From: Aquabacterium parvum
GTDB taxonomy: Bacteria > Pseudomonadota > Gammaproteobacteria > Burkholderiales > Burkholderiaceae_C
Assembly: GCF_001447195.1 (NCBI RefSeq)
Contig: NZ_LFRI01000109.1
Location: forward strand, 1-42,424
DNA: 42,424 nt
Direction of reading: 5' to 3'
Under the pieces are notes generated by a model. The model saw only the letters and a program-made list of their open reading frames with translations, was not told where the DNA came from and searched no databases. The translations under genes were made by a program, and so were the position numbers. Below, in pieces: positions 10,167 through 22,778 of this stretch. Position 1 is the stretch's first letter, and each line of letters begins with the position of its first letter.

Positions 10167-10366
10167 GTCGGGCTCGGTGTTCGGTTGCTCGTCGCTGACT
10201 CGTTCGTCAACGCCTGAACCATAGAGACATGCCCGCGCCTTGTCGCCCGGGGAAGCCCTTTCGACACGCGTTAAACCCCTCGAGTAAGGGGGCCGCGCAC
10301 TTGCGCTGTGTCAGATCGCCGAAGCTCTGTCGCGCAATGGCGCCTGAGCCCCACTGCTGCCGCGCC

Positions 10367-10768
10367 TCAATCAGCGTCCAGCGCACAGGTGTAGAACCAA
10401 CGCCCACCTTCGCGCACGAACTCACTGCGCTCGGCCAAGCGGTGGGCACGCCCCCCGAGCTTGCTGCGCGCCACGAAACCAACCTCGCCTCGGTCCGGGC
10501 CGTGCATCGCCGAGTGCTTGACCTGCAGGCCCAGCCAGCGCAGCCCAGGCTCCGGGGCTTCGATGCAGGTGGGGCGGTGATCGGGGTGCCAGGTCGCGAG
10601 CAGGTAGTCGCGCAGGTCCAGCACGAAGGCGCTGTAGCGCGAGCGCATGAGCGCCTGCGGATCGGGCGCCTGCAGGTGCAAAGGCCCTGCGTGGTAGCGG
10701 CCACAGCAGGCCAGGTAAGCCGCCCCGGATCCGCACGGACAAGGCGCAGCAGGGGCCAGGTCAGTCAT
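10367..10768 (-). CDS. YchJ family protein with SEC-C metal-binding motif
   Basis: 133 residues from the ATG at 10768; its first bases overlap the end of the upstream membrane-protein gene, whose stop is at 10761. The N terminus has the SEC-C zinc motif CPCGSGAAYLACCGRYH, followed by the YchJ body (ALMRSRYSAFVLDLRDYLLATWHPDHRP and a C-terminal GRWFYTCALD). The fold is NTF2-like. The function is unknown; SEC-C motifs in other proteins bind zinc and often contact ribosomes or SecB. The 200 bp between this stop and the neighbouring 10166 start hold no gene. Confidence 0.9.
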   Translation of the reverse strand: MTDLAPAAPCPCGSGAAYLACCGRYHAGPLHLQAPDPQALMRSRYSAFVLDLRDYLLATWHPDHRPTCIEAPEPGLRWLGLQVKHSAMHGPDRGEVGFVARSKLGGRAHRLAERSEFVREGGRWFYTCALDAD

Positions 10769-11735
10769 CGGTGTCCCCATGTGCCTCGGCCTCGTCGGCC
10801 GCCTGCAGCGCCAGGTAGACCTCGCACACCCCGCGCAGGTAGACCAGGGTGGGCAACACCAGCGCCAGCGCGAAGATGACCCCGCCGCCCAGCGACGCCG
10901 CCGAGATGTAGGTCAGGTCGCGCGCGGCCACGGTGGACACGTCGGCGATCATCACGGTGCGGCCGAACAGCCCCGCCATCAGCGCCTGGGGCGGCACGTT
11001 GACGCCCAGCACGTACACCGAGGCCTCGGCCATCACGCGGCCGCCCACCAGCACCATCGCGCTGGTGGCCGCCCCCACGAGGCCCGTGGCCAGGCTCACG
11101 CCACCGGTCAGCACGGCCGCCTGAAGCAGGCGCTCACGGATCAGGCGCCACAAGGTGCGCACCGCCTGCCAGCTCGAGGCACCCGACCAGACCGTGGGCC
11201 CGGTCAGCGGCGCCACCACCGCCACCCCGGCGAGCATCGCCAGGCCGATCAGCAACACCGTCACCGGCACCGCCAGCGCGAACAACCAAACGCCCAGGCC
11301 ACCCAGGCCGCTGAGCCAGTACAGCCCCAGCACCGCCGCAGACAGCACCGCCGCCGCCAAGAGCATCACCAGCAGAGCCAGCAGCACCCGGTGACCAATG
11401 CCCAGGGCGTCGAACACCGCGTCACGCGGGTCGCGAACCGGCTGGCCCAGCGCCCTGTCCATCAGCATCAGGCCCGCGGCGTTGCTGCCGTAGAAGGCGA
11501 TGAACAGCGCCGCCGTGCCCAACCCGATGGCCAGGGGCAAGCCGCCCTGCCCGTAAGCCCTGATCGCCGACGCCATCGCCGTGCCCGCGCCGGCGTATGC
11601 GGCCAGCAGCACGTACATGGCACGCCCATCGCGCACCGCCTCGATGCTCGAGAGCACCCGCACCAAGGCCTGCCACCAGTCGAAACGGCGCTGCCGGCTG
11701 GCGGGCCGGATGGGGGCGTCAGGAGAAATGAGCAT
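10761..11735 (-). CDS. Polytopic inner-membrane protein of unknown function
   Basis: 324 residues with about six to seven strongly hydrophobic helices, among them VLLALLVMLLAAAVLSAAV and VWLFALAVPVTVLLIGLAML. A short charged N terminus (DWWQALVRVLSSIEAVRDGRAMYVLLA) precedes the first helix and the C terminus is acidic. I do not recognise a specific family; the Gly/Ala/Leu-rich helices and absence of charged intramembrane motifs give no clear transport mechanism. Its 3' end overlaps the ychJ-like gene, so the two are probably one transcript. Confidence 0.8.
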   Translation of the reverse strand: MLISPDAPIRPASRQRRFDWWQALVRVLSSIEAVRDGRAMYVLLAAYAGAGTAMASAIRAYGQGGLPLAIGLGTAALFIAFYGSNAAGLMLMDRALGQPVRDPRDAVFDALGIGHRVLLALLVMLLAAAVLSAAVLGLYWLSGLGGLGVWLFALAVPVTVLLIGLAMLAGVAVVAPLTGPTVWSGASSWQAVRTLWRLIRERLLQAAVLTGGVSLATGLVGAATSAMVLVGGRVMAEASVYVLGVNVPPQALMAGLFGRTVMIADVSTVAARDLTYISAASLGGGVIFALALVLPTLVYLRGVCEVYLALQAADEAEAHGDTDD

Positions 11736-11985
11736 CGTGTTTTCGGACTCGGGTGAAGGAGAAATGCGCTCCGATCATAGGGCTGGCCCCTATGAAAACC
11801 TGAGGACCCCGTACCACAAAACCCGCGCAATGTGGTCGTCTGCCGAAAAATACGGGCGGAAAACCCTGGTGCAACCCAAAACCTTCACCCATAATGATCC
11901 GGTCTGTGTCTGGAAGCGGCACCGTCTTTGGAATGGGTCCTGATGGGTTGAAGCTCCACATGGTTACTTTGAAAGGGGCTCACTC

Positions 11986-12408
11986 GTGGGCAACAAACTT
12001 TACGTGGGCAATCTGGCCTACTCCGTGCGTGATCAGGATCTGAGTGACGCTTTCTCCCAATATGGTTCCGTCAGCTCCGCCAAGGTCATGATGGACCGTG
12101 AAACCGGTCGCTCCAAGGGCTTCGGTTTCGTGGAAATGGGCTCTGACGCCGAGGCACAAGCCGCGATCAACGGCCTGAACGGTCAGCCCGTGGCCGGCCG
12201 CGCAGTGGTCGTCAACGAAGCTCGCCCCCGTGAAGAACGTCCCGCTGGTTTCCGCAGCCCCTACGGCGGCGGTAACGGCGGTGGTGGCGGCGGTCGTCGC
12301 GAAGGCGGCGGCGGTGGCTACGGTGGTGGCCGTCGCGAAGGCGGCGGTGGTGGCTACGGCGGTGGCCGTGGCGACGGCGGCGGTGGCTACGGCCGCGGCG
12401 GCTACTGA
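11986..12408 (+). CDS. Glycine-rich RNA-binding protein (single RRM)
   Basis: 140 residues starting at a GTG (11986) preceded by a GAAAGGGG ribosome site. Residues 1-80 form one RNA-recognition motif with RNP2 LYVGNL and RNP1 KGFGFVEM. The C-terminal half is almost only Gly, Arg and Tyr, built from two near-identical 36-bp units (12295-12330 and 12331-12366), each encoding RREGGGGGYGGG, plus a partial third. Such RRM-glycine proteins resemble cyanobacterial and plant cold-induced RNA chaperones and are widespread in Burkholderiales. The ~250 bp upstream leader, with a CATAAT -10-like box at 11890, may hold regulatory RNA, but no element is recognisable. Confidence 0.93.
   Translation: MGNKLYVGNLAYSVRDQDLSDAFSQYGSVSSAKVMMDRETGRSKGFGFVEMGSDAEAQAAINGLNGQPVAGRAVVVNEARPREERPAGFRSPYGGGNGGGGGGRREGGGGGYGGGRREGGGGGYGGGRGDGGGGYGRGGY
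12295..12366 (+). repeat. Two tandem 36-bp repeats in the RRM gene
   Basis: Two adjacent 36-bp units, each starting CGTCGCGAAGGCGGCGG, differ at only a few synonymous third positions. A shortened third unit follows. They encode the Arg-Gly-Tyr tail; unit number could change by slippage without shifting frame. Confidence 0.85.
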
Positions 12409-12430
12409 TCGCCGGGTGAACCACACCCAG

Positions 12431-12490
12431 GCAGGGCGGCTTTCACGCCCTGCACCCTGAACGGGGCCCTTTGGGGCCCTGTTTCATTTT
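12431..12490 (+). terminator. Tandem hairpin terminator of the RRM gene
   Basis: A first hairpin pairs GCAGGGCG (12431-12438) with CGCCCTGC (12446-12453). A second pairs GGGCCC (12464-12469) with GGGCCC (12474-12479) and is followed by GTTTCATTTT. Together they form a convincing intrinsic terminator about 20 bp after the RRM stop. Confidence 0.75.
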
Positions 12491-12564
12491 GGCGGCTGAA
12501 AAGCGCGTCACGCCTCGAAACAGGCCCCTGTCATCGCCAGCCCCCGCGAGCGCGTTGAACCACC

Positions 12565-13038
12565 ATGAAGACCACAACCATCCGCCACCTGCTCGCCAGC
12601 GTCGCCTTCGCGGCTTCGGCTTCTTTCGCCCCTGCCCAGGCACAGGACGTCGGCGTGAGCATCGGCATCAACCAGCCCGGCTTTTACGGTCGCATCGACA
12701 TCGGCAACACCCAGCCGGTGCTGGTGTACCCGCAACCGGTGATCATCGCGCCGCCTGCGTACGGCGTGCGCCAGCGCCCCATCTACATGCGCGTGCCACC
12801 GGGCCATGCCAAGGACTGGAGGCGATATTGCTCGCGCTACAGCGCCTGCAACCAACCGGTGTACTTCGTGCGTGACGACGACCGCCGCTACCCCAGCCAG
12901 GGTCGCCCGGACCACCGCCATGACGAACACCGCCATGACGACCGGTACCACGATCGTGACGACCGCCACGACCACCGCGACCACGACCGGGGTCACGGCA
13001 AGGGCCATGGCAAGGGTCGGGGTCACGGCCACGACTGA
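12565..13038 (+). CDS. Exported protein with Asp/His-rich tail
   Basis: 157 residues. A signal peptide is clear (MKTTTIRHLLASVAFAASAS, cleavage likely after APAQAQ). The mature N-terminal half (about 27-105) is Pro/Tyr-rich with two cysteines (RRYCSRYSACNQPVYFV) and resembles small periplasmic proteins common in Burkholderiales. The last ~50 residues are nearly all His, Asp, Arg and Gly (HDRDDRHDHRDHDRGHGKGH). Such a tail suggests binding of divalent metals such as zinc, nickel or copper, which is inference. It stands alone between the RRM terminator and the convergent lptC. Confidence 0.8.
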   Translation: MKTTTIRHLLASVAFAASASFAPAQAQDVGVSIGINQPGFYGRIDIGNTQPVLVYPQPVIIAPPAYGVRQRPIYMRVPPGHAKDWRRYCSRYSACNQPVYFVRDDDRRYPSQGRPDHRHDEHRHDDRYHDRDDRHDHRDHDRGHGKGHGKGRGHGHD

Positions 13039-13052
13039 CGTCAAAGGGCGGC

Positions 13053-13081
13053 CTGGCGACCGGGCCTGCCCGTTGCGCCAG
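13053..13081. terminator. Hairpin between convergent genes
   Basis: CTGGCG (13053-13058) pairs with CGCCAG (13076-13081), and inside it CGGG (13061-13064) pairs with CCCG (13069-13072). It sits in the 60 bp between the stops of the Asp/His-rich protein gene and lptC. There is no T-run, so it is a terminator candidate only. Confidence 0.45.
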
Positions 13082-13098
13082 AGGCCGGGCGATCGCCT

Positions 13099-13779
13099 TC
13101 AACGAGGCGAAGACACCAGGCTGCCGTGAACCCGCCCGCCCAGGTCCGTCAGACCGGTGGGCTCGTCATGGCGCAGGGTCTGAGCCCGCACTGCGCTGCC
13201 TTCGCGCAGCACCGTGACGGCTTGCTGCGAGGTGAGCACGCGAGCTCGCGTGTCAAGGTCGAGCCTTTCACCCAGGATCTGCGTGACGCCGGGGCCCAGG
13301 CGTTCCTGGCCCACACCAGCGTTGGCGCCTTCGCTCACGTCAGTCGCCTTTTGCGCTGACAGCGCCGCGTCAGCGTCCGCCAACCGCACATCGGCCTGGC
13401 CCACCAGGCTGGCCAGGCCCTTGCCTTCGCTCCACTCGCCTTCGCGCGCCTGCGCGAGCACCCGCCTGCCATCGGGGTGGCGAAGCGCCATTTGCATGGC
13501 GTCGATCTGCACGGTCTGCGTGACCGGGTAGTGGCGCATGCGCTCGCCATCGATCACGGCCTCGAGCCGCCCCCTCGCGTCGAAACGCGCCAGGCGGGCA
13601 TGGGCCAGTTCGTAGTCAGGCGTGCCGCGATCGGGCTCGGGCGGCCGAGCGCCAGAGCCCACGTCAGGCGAAGAAACGACCAGCCACCAGGTGAAGCCCG
13701 CGAGCACCCCTGCCAGCACCAGCGGTGCGGCCGACTGCGCCCGCGCGAGCCAGTCCATCTGCGGCGAGGCCCCGCTCAT
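13099..13779 (-). CDS. lptC: Lipopolysaccharide export protein LptC
   Basis: 226 residues from the ATG at 13779, which overlaps the kdsC stop by 4 bp (ATGA). A single N-terminal membrane helix (SAAPLVLAGVLAGFTWWLVV) precedes a periplasmic beta-jellyroll-type domain beginning PDYELAHARLARFDARGRLEAVIDGERMRHYP, typical of LptC. LptC links the LptBFG extractor in the inner membrane to the periplasmic LptA bridge. In many betaproteobacteria lptA and lptB follow; here a convergent unrelated gene follows, so those genes must lie elsewhere. Confidence 0.88.
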   Translation of the reverse strand: MSGASPQMDWLARAQSAAPLVLAGVLAGFTWWLVVSSPDVGSGARPPEPDRGTPDYELAHARLARFDARGRLEAVIDGERMRHYPVTQTVQIDAMQMALRHPDGRRVLAQAREGEWSEGKGLASLVGQADVRLADADAALSAQKATDVSEGANAGVGQERLGPGVTQILGERLDLDTRARVLTSQQAVTVLREGSAVRAQTLRHDEPTGLTDLGGRVHGSLVSSPR

Positions 13780-14363
13780 GCCTTGGGCCCGTCGCTGTTG
13801 GTGTCCAGCGTCTGCAGGTGACCGCGCAACAGCGCTTCGTAGCGGCCGGTGGCCCACAGCAGCAAGTCGCAACATTCGCGGGCAGCACCATGGCCACCCA
13901 CCAGCGGGCTGACATGGTCGGCCACGGCCTTGACCTCGGGGTGCGCGTTGGCCGGGGCCACCGCGAAGCCGCAACGCGTGAGCAGCGGCAGGTCGGGCCA
14001 GTCGTCGCCCATGGCGGCGGTCTGCTCCCAACTCACGCCGAGCTGGGCCAGCAGGGGCTCGGCTGCGGCCAGTTTGTCGTGCACGCCAAAGACGGCGTAG
14101 ACCAGGCCCAAGTCCTTCAAGCGGCGACGCACCGAGGGCGAGTCGCGGCCGGTGATGACGATGGGCGTGATGCCGCCCTGGGCCAGCAGCTTCAGGCCAT
14201 GGCCATCGAGCGCATGAAAAGCCTTGAGCGATTCGCCGGCCTCGCTGATGTAGATGGTGCCATCGGTGAGCACGCCATCGACGTCGAAGATGGCGGCGCG
14301 GATGCCTTGGGCCTGCTGGCGCAGGGCGGCGGGGAACTGCAGCGTGGGGGTCAGGGTTCGCAT
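13776..14363 (-). CDS. kdsC: 3-deoxy-D-manno-octulosonate 8-phosphate phosphatase KdsC
   Basis: 195-residue HAD-superfamily phosphatase that dephosphorylates Kdo-8-phosphate in lipopolysaccharide core synthesis. The nucleophile motif FDVDGVLTDG lies at about residues 26-35, motif II is VITGRDS, and motif III is AAMGDDWPDLPLL. It is the compact type lacking a large cap and normally acts as a tetramer. Translation is coupled to lptC downstream, and kdsD ends 3 bp before its start. Confidence 0.96.
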   Translation of the reverse strand: MRTLTPTLQFPAALRQQAQGIRAAIFDVDGVLTDGTIYISEAGESLKAFHALDGHGLKLLAQGGITPIVITGRDSPSVRRRLKDLGLVYAVFGVHDKLAAAEPLLAQLGVSWEQTAAMGDDWPDLPLLTRCGFAVAPANAHPEVKAVADHVSPLVGGHGAARECCDLLLWATGRYEALLRGHLQTLDTNSDGPKA

Positions 14364-14366
14364 GGT

Positions 14367-15371
14367 TCAGATCACCTTGGCGCGCATCAGGTCGTTGGTG
14401 TTGACGGCGCCGACCAGCTGGCCGCTGGCATCGGTCACCAGCAGGGTGTTGATGCGGTGGTCTTCCATCAGGGAGACGGCCTCGGCGGCGAGCACGTCGT
14501 CGCGGATGGTGCGCGGCGAGGGGCTCATCAGCTCGCGGGCGGACAGCGTGCGCAGGTCGACGCCGGCTTCGATCTTGCGGCGCAAATCACCGTCGGTGAA
14601 GATGCCCAGCAGGTGGCCTTGCGCATCAACGATGGCGGTGGCGCCCAGGCCCTTGCGGCTCATCTCGGACATCACCTCGCCAAAGCCGACGTCAGGCGCC
14701 ACGCGCGGCACGGCATCGCCGCTGCGCATCACGTCGCGCAGGTGGGTGAGCAGCTTGCGGCCCAGGGAACCACCGGGGTGCGAACGGGCAAAGTCTTCGG
14801 CCTTGAAGCCGCGCGCGTCCAGCAGCACCACGGCCAGCGCATCACCCAGCGCCATCTGCGCGGTGGTGGAGGCGGTGGGCGCGAGGTTGAGCGGGCAGGC
14901 CTCGACGGCCACGGCGCTGTCGAGCACGGTGTCGGCGTGGCGGGCCAGCGAAGACTGAGGCTTGCCCGTCATGGCGATCAGGGGCACGCCCTGGCGCTTG
15001 AGCACGGGCAACAGGGCCGTGAGCTCTTCGCTCTCGCCGGAGTTGGAGATCGCGAGCACGACGTCGCCGGGTTGGACCATGCCGAGGTCACCGTGGTGGG
15101 CCTCGGCGGGGTGCACGAACATGGCCGGCGTGCCGGTGGAGGCCAGGGTGGCCGCGATCTTGCGTCCCACGTGACCGCTCTTGCCCATGCCCATGATGAC
15201 GACCCGGCCGCGGCAGGCCAGCACGGTCTGCACGGCGCGCACGAATGCGTGACCCGCGTCACCGCCCAGGCGGGTGCGCAACTCGGTCAGGGCACGGGCC
15301 TCGATGTCGAGGGCCTGTCGGGCCAGGTCGACCAGTTCGGCGGGGCTGAGGGCGGGAAGGTGGTGGCTCAC
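14367..15371 (-). CDS. kdsD: Arabinose-5-phosphate isomerase KdsD (KpsF/GutQ family)
   Basis: 334 residues if started at the GTG at 15371, which matches the family's usual ~330. A longer frame to 15488 would run into the divergent antiporter gene. The SIS sugar-isomerase domain (about 20-200) shows VIMGMGKSGHVGRKIAATLASTGTP, HPAEAHHGDLGM and SNSGESEEL; two CBS domains fill the C-terminal third. It converts ribulose-5-phosphate to arabinose-5-phosphate, the first step to Kdo. Order kdsD-kdsC-lptC is a lipopolysaccharide operon. Confidence 0.95.
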   Translation of the reverse strand: MSHHLPALSPAELVDLARQALDIEARALTELRTRLGGDAGHAFVRAVQTVLACRGRVVIMGMGKSGHVGRKIAATLASTGTPAMFVHPAEAHHGDLGMVQPGDVVLAISNSGESEELTALLPVLKRQGVPLIAMTGKPQSSLARHADTVLDSAVAVEACPLNLAPTASTTAQMALGDALAVVLLDARGFKAEDFARSHPGGSLGRKLLTHLRDVMRSGDAVPRVAPDVGFGEVMSEMSRKGLGATAIVDAQGHLLGIFTDGDLRRKIEAGVDLRTLSARELMSPSPRTIRDDVLAAEAVSLMEDHRINTLLVTDASGQLVGAVNTNDLMRAKVI

Positions 15372-15465
15372 GGGCAGGACATCACGGTGGCACCAGGGCG
15401 ACAACGCGGCGCCCCGGCGGGCACCGCCACCATGGCAGTTACGATCGGGAGATTCTAGGGACAAC

Positions 15466-17490
15466 ATGGCATCCACGCTCGAGCTCACGCTGCTTTACCT
15501 CTTCGCCGCCGTGATCGGTGTGGTGCTGTGCCGCCTCGCCAAGCTGCCGCCCATGCTGGGCTACCTGGCGGTGGGCATCGTGATCGGGCCGAACGCCCTG
15601 GCCCTGGCCAAGGACTCGGCGGGCATCGAGTACCTGGCCGAGTTCGGTGTGGTCTTCCTGATGTTCGTCATCGGGCTGGAGTTCAACCTGCCCAAGCTGC
15701 GCAGCATGCGCTCGCTGGTGTTCGGGCTGGGCCTGAGCCAGGTCACCCTGACGATGGCGGCCACCTTGATCGGTCACCTGGCGCTGGGCGCGGGCCTGGC
15801 GTGGTTGGGCATGCAAGGCATGGAGGGCGGCCTGCTCGGCTGGGGCATCAACTGGCAAAGCGCCGTGGCCCTGGGTGGCGCACTGGCCATGAGCTCGACC
15901 GCCATCGTCGTCAAGATGATGGCCGATCGCATCGAGCTCGACACCGAACACGGCCGCCGCGTGATGGGCGTGCTGCTGTTCCAGGACCTGGCCGTGGTGC
16001 CGCTGCTGGTGCTGATCCCGGCCCTGGGCGACAGCGCCGCCGAGATGACCGAGGTGCTGGCCTGGGCCTTTGCCAAAGCGGCGGTGCTGCTGGCCCTGCT
16101 GCTGGCCGGCGGGCAAAAGCTCATGCACCTGTGGCTCAAGCTGGTGGCGCGCCGCAAGAGCGAAGAGCTGTTCATGATGAACGTGCTGCTGGTCACGCTG
16201 GGGCTGGCCTGGTTGACCGAGCACTTCGGCTTGTCGCTGGCGCTGGGTGCTTTCATCGCCGGCATGCTGATCGCCGAGACCGACTACAAGCACCAGGTCG
16301 AGACCGACATCCGTCCGTTCCACGACCTGCTGCTGGGCCTGTTCTTCATCACCATCGGCATGAAGCTGGACTGGCACAGCCTGGTCGACAGCTGGGCCCT
16401 GGTGCTGGTGCTGGCCACGCTGCCGGTGGCCTTCAAGCTGGGCCTGGTCACGGCGCTGGCCAAGGCCTTCGGCGCGCCCACCGGCGTGGCGCTGCGAACG
16501 GGCCTGTACCTGGCCCAGGCCGGTGAGTTCGGCTTCGTGCTGGTCACGCTGGCCGCCGACCGCCACCTGATCCCGGCAAGGGTGGAAAGCCCGCTGCTGG
16601 CGGCCATGGTGCTGTCGATGCTGGCCACGCCGCTGATCATCCAGTACAGCAACCGCATCGTCATGCGCGTGTCGTCCACCGACTGGCTGATGCAGTCGCT
16701 GGCGATGACCAAGATCGCCTCGCGCTCGATCAACGCCGACCGCCACGTCATCATCTGCGGCTACGGGCGCAGCGGCCAGAACCTGGCGCGCCTGCTGGAG
16801 CAGGAAGGCATCCCCTACATGGCGCTGGACCTCGACCCCGACCGCGTGCAGCAGGCGCAGGCGGCCGGTCAGCACGTGTCCTTCGGTGACGCGACCCGGC
16901 TGCAGAGCCTGCAGGCAGCCGGGCTGTCGCGCGCCAGTGCGCTGGTGGTGACCTACCCGCACACCGCTTCGGCACGCAAGATCTTGCGGCTGGTGCGCGA
17001 GCACGCGCCGCAGGTGCCCGTGGCCGTGCGCACCATCGACGACGCACCGCTCGACGAGCTGCAGCAAGCCGGCGCCACCGCCGTGGTGCCCGAGGCGCTG
17101 GAGGGCTCGCTGATGCTGGCCTCGCAGACCCTGGCGCTGGTGGGCGTGCCGATTCGACGCGTGATCCGGCTGGTGCAGGACCAGCGCATCGCGCGCTATG
17201 GCCTGCTGCGCGGCTACTTCCACGGCGCCGACGACGACAGCGTCGACGAGCTGGAGCTGCAGCGCTTGCGTTCCGTGACCTTGACACCCGATGCCACGGC
17301 CATCGGCCAAACCCTGGAAGACGCCTTGCACGAGGTCTTGCTCGACGTGACCGTGGTGTCGGTGCGGCGCGCCCATGGCCGCGTCGAGACGCCATCGATG
17401 GGCCTGAAGCTGGACGGCGGAGACACCCTGGTGATCTCCGGCCGCCCACAGGCCCTGGCGCGGGCCGAGACCTTGTTGCTCAAAGGTTGA
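15466..17490 (+). CDS. Kef/YbaL-type monovalent cation:proton antiporter
   Basis: 674 residues from the ATG at 15466, divergent from kdsD with a 94-bp shared promoter space. Residues ~1-400 form a 12-13 helix CPA2 exchanger domain (ALAKDSAGIEYLAEFGVVFLMFVIGLE; ALGGALAMSSTAIVVKMMADR). Residues ~425-545 form a TrkA-N/RCK domain with the nucleotide-binding GYGRSG and the acidic end LDLDPDR. Residues ~590-674 form a TrkA-C domain. Such proteins export K+ or Na+ for protons and are gated by NAD(H) or glutathione adducts in the Kef branch; the ion here is unproven. Confidence 0.93.
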   Translation: MASTLELTLLYLFAAVIGVVLCRLAKLPPMLGYLAVGIVIGPNALALAKDSAGIEYLAEFGVVFLMFVIGLEFNLPKLRSMRSLVFGLGLSQVTLTMAATLIGHLALGAGLAWLGMQGMEGGLLGWGINWQSAVALGGALAMSSTAIVVKMMADRIELDTEHGRRVMGVLLFQDLAVVPLLVLIPALGDSAAEMTEVLAWAFAKAAVLLALLLAGGQKLMHLWLKLVARRKSEELFMMNVLLVTLGLAWLTEHFGLSLALGAFIAGMLIAETDYKHQVETDIRPFHDLLLGLFFITIGMKLDWHSLVDSWALVLVLATLPVAFKLGLVTALAKAFGAPTGVALRTGLYLAQAGEFGFVLVTLAADRHLIPARVESPLLAAMVLSMLATPLIIQYSNRIVMRVSSTDWLMQSLAMTKIASRSINADRHVIICGYGRSGQNLARLLEQEGIPYMALDLDPDRVQQAQAAGQHVSFGDATRLQSLQAAGLSRASALVVTYPHTASARKILRLVREHAPQVPVAVRTIDDAPLDELQQAGATAVVPEALEGSLMLASQTLALVGVPIRRVIRLVQDQRIARYGLLRGYFHGADDDSVDELELQRLRSVTLTPDATAIGQTLEDALHEVLLDVTVVSVRRAHGRVETPSMGLKLDGGDTLVISGRPQALARAETLLLKG

Positions 17491-17606
17491 ATGGCACACG
17501 GGGCCCGTGGATCTCCCTAGCCACGCAGGCGGCCACACGGGCAAACTCGCACCAACAACAATGCGCCAGGGTCACTGCGGCCTGCTGTCGGCGCCAGGAG
17601 AGCCCG

Positions 17607-21659
<4,053 letters not shown>

Positions 21660-21663
21660 GCTC

Positions 21664-22722
21664 TCAGAGCTCGCTGGCCGTGCCCCGCTCGTCGGCGTAC
21701 AGGTCCATCACCCGCAGGATCTCGAACTGCGCCTGGAAGAAGGCGTCGAGCAAAGCCGGGTCAAACGCCTTGCCGCGCTCTTCGGCCATCGTCGCCAGCG
21801 ACTGTGTCGCACTGCAAGCCGGTTTGTAGGGCCGCTTGTTCATCAGCGCGTCGAACACATCGGCGATGGCCACGATGCGCCCGAAAACCGGGATCTGCTC
21901 GCCCTGCAGGCCTTGCGGGTAGCCCATGCCGTCCCAGCGCTCGTGGTGGGTCAACGCGATGGTGCGCGCCGCCGCCAGCACCTCGTTGTCGTGCTTGCCG
22001 ATGATGTCCGCGCCGATCTGCGGGTGGCGTCGCACCAGCGCGCGCTCGTCGTCATCGAGCGGGCCGGCTTTGAGCAGGATGTGATCGGGCACACCGATCT
22101 TGCCCACGTCGTGCAGCGCCGCCGTCTGGAACAGCAGCTGCACCGCCTCGGGGCCCATGCCCACCTGCTGCGCGATCAGCCGCGAGATGTGGCTGATGCG
22201 GATGATGTGGTTGCCGGTCTCGTTGTCCTTGAACTCGGCAGCGCGGCCCAGGCGGCGGATGATCTGCTGGCGCGTGGCCACCAGCTCGGCGGTGCGCTGC
22301 GCCACCATGCGCTCGAGCTCGCGCGACTGGTCGTACAGCGCCAGGTGCGTGCGCACGCGGGCCTGCACCAGCGGCGGGCTGATCGGCTTGGTGATGTAGT
22401 CGACCGCACCCAGGCTCAGGCCCAGGGCCTCGTCTTCGATGGTGCTCATCGCCGTCACGAAGATGATGGGGATGCGGCGGCGATCGGGGTTGGCCTTGAT
22501 GCGGCGGCAGACCTCGTGGCCGCTGAGGTCCGGCATCATGATGTCCAGCAGGATCAGGTCAGGGGGCTCGTCGGAGTAGACGATCTTGAGTGCCTTGTCG
22601 CCCGATGTGGCGACCTTGACGCGGAAGTCCTGCCCCAGCACCCGAGACAGCAGCTCGATGTTCTGCGGTGAATCGTCGGCGACCAGCACGGTCGGCCGGC
22701 GCAGCCCCAAGTTGGAAGACAT
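21664..22722 (-). CDS. Response regulator with HD-GYP domain (probable c-di-GMP phosphodiesterase)
   Basis: 352 residues from the ATG at 22722. The N-terminal receiver (about 10-130) has VLVADDSPQNIELL and LILLDIMMPDLSG, the latter carrying the phosphorylation site. After a coiled-coil linker (YDQSRELERMVAQRTAELVATR) comes the HD-GYP domain: ALHDVGKIGVPDHIL, HPQIGADII and HHERWDGMGYPQGLQGEQIP. All expected metal-binding and GYP residues appear present, so it should hydrolyse cyclic di-GMP. It ends tail to tail with the hybrid kinase; the two stops are 4 bp apart within a GAGCTC-TCA-GAGCTC hairpin (21658-21672). Confidence 0.95.
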   Translation of the reverse strand: MSSNLGLRRPTVLVADDSPQNIELLSRVLGQDFRVKVATSGDKALKIVYSDEPPDLILLDIMMPDLSGHEVCRRIKANPDRRRIPIIFVTAMSTIEDEALGLSLGAVDYITKPISPPLVQARVRTHLALYDQSRELERMVAQRTAELVATRQQIIRRLGRAAEFKDNETGNHIIRISHISRLIAQQVGMGPEAVQLLFQTAALHDVGKIGVPDHILLKAGPLDDDERALVRRHPQIGADIIGKHDNEVLAAARTIALTHHERWDGMGYPQGLQGEQIPVFGRIVAIADVFDALMNKRPYKPACSATQSLATMAEERGKAFDPALLDAFFQAQFEILRVMDLYADERGTASEL

Positions 22723-22778
22723 CCTGACCTGACCCTCGTCTGTTTGTATGGGGTGATTTTGTACCGTTTGCCCTGCCC

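Noticed and set aside
12295..12366. CRISPR-like array
   Set aside because: The repeats are contiguous, in frame, without unique spacers, and encode Gly-rich protein sequence.
15439..17544. 701-codon leftward frame opposite the antiporter
   Set aside because: Its His/Gln/Asp-rich composition arises from the complement of Leu/Val/Ala codons; the plus strand encodes a clear exchanger with TrkA domains.
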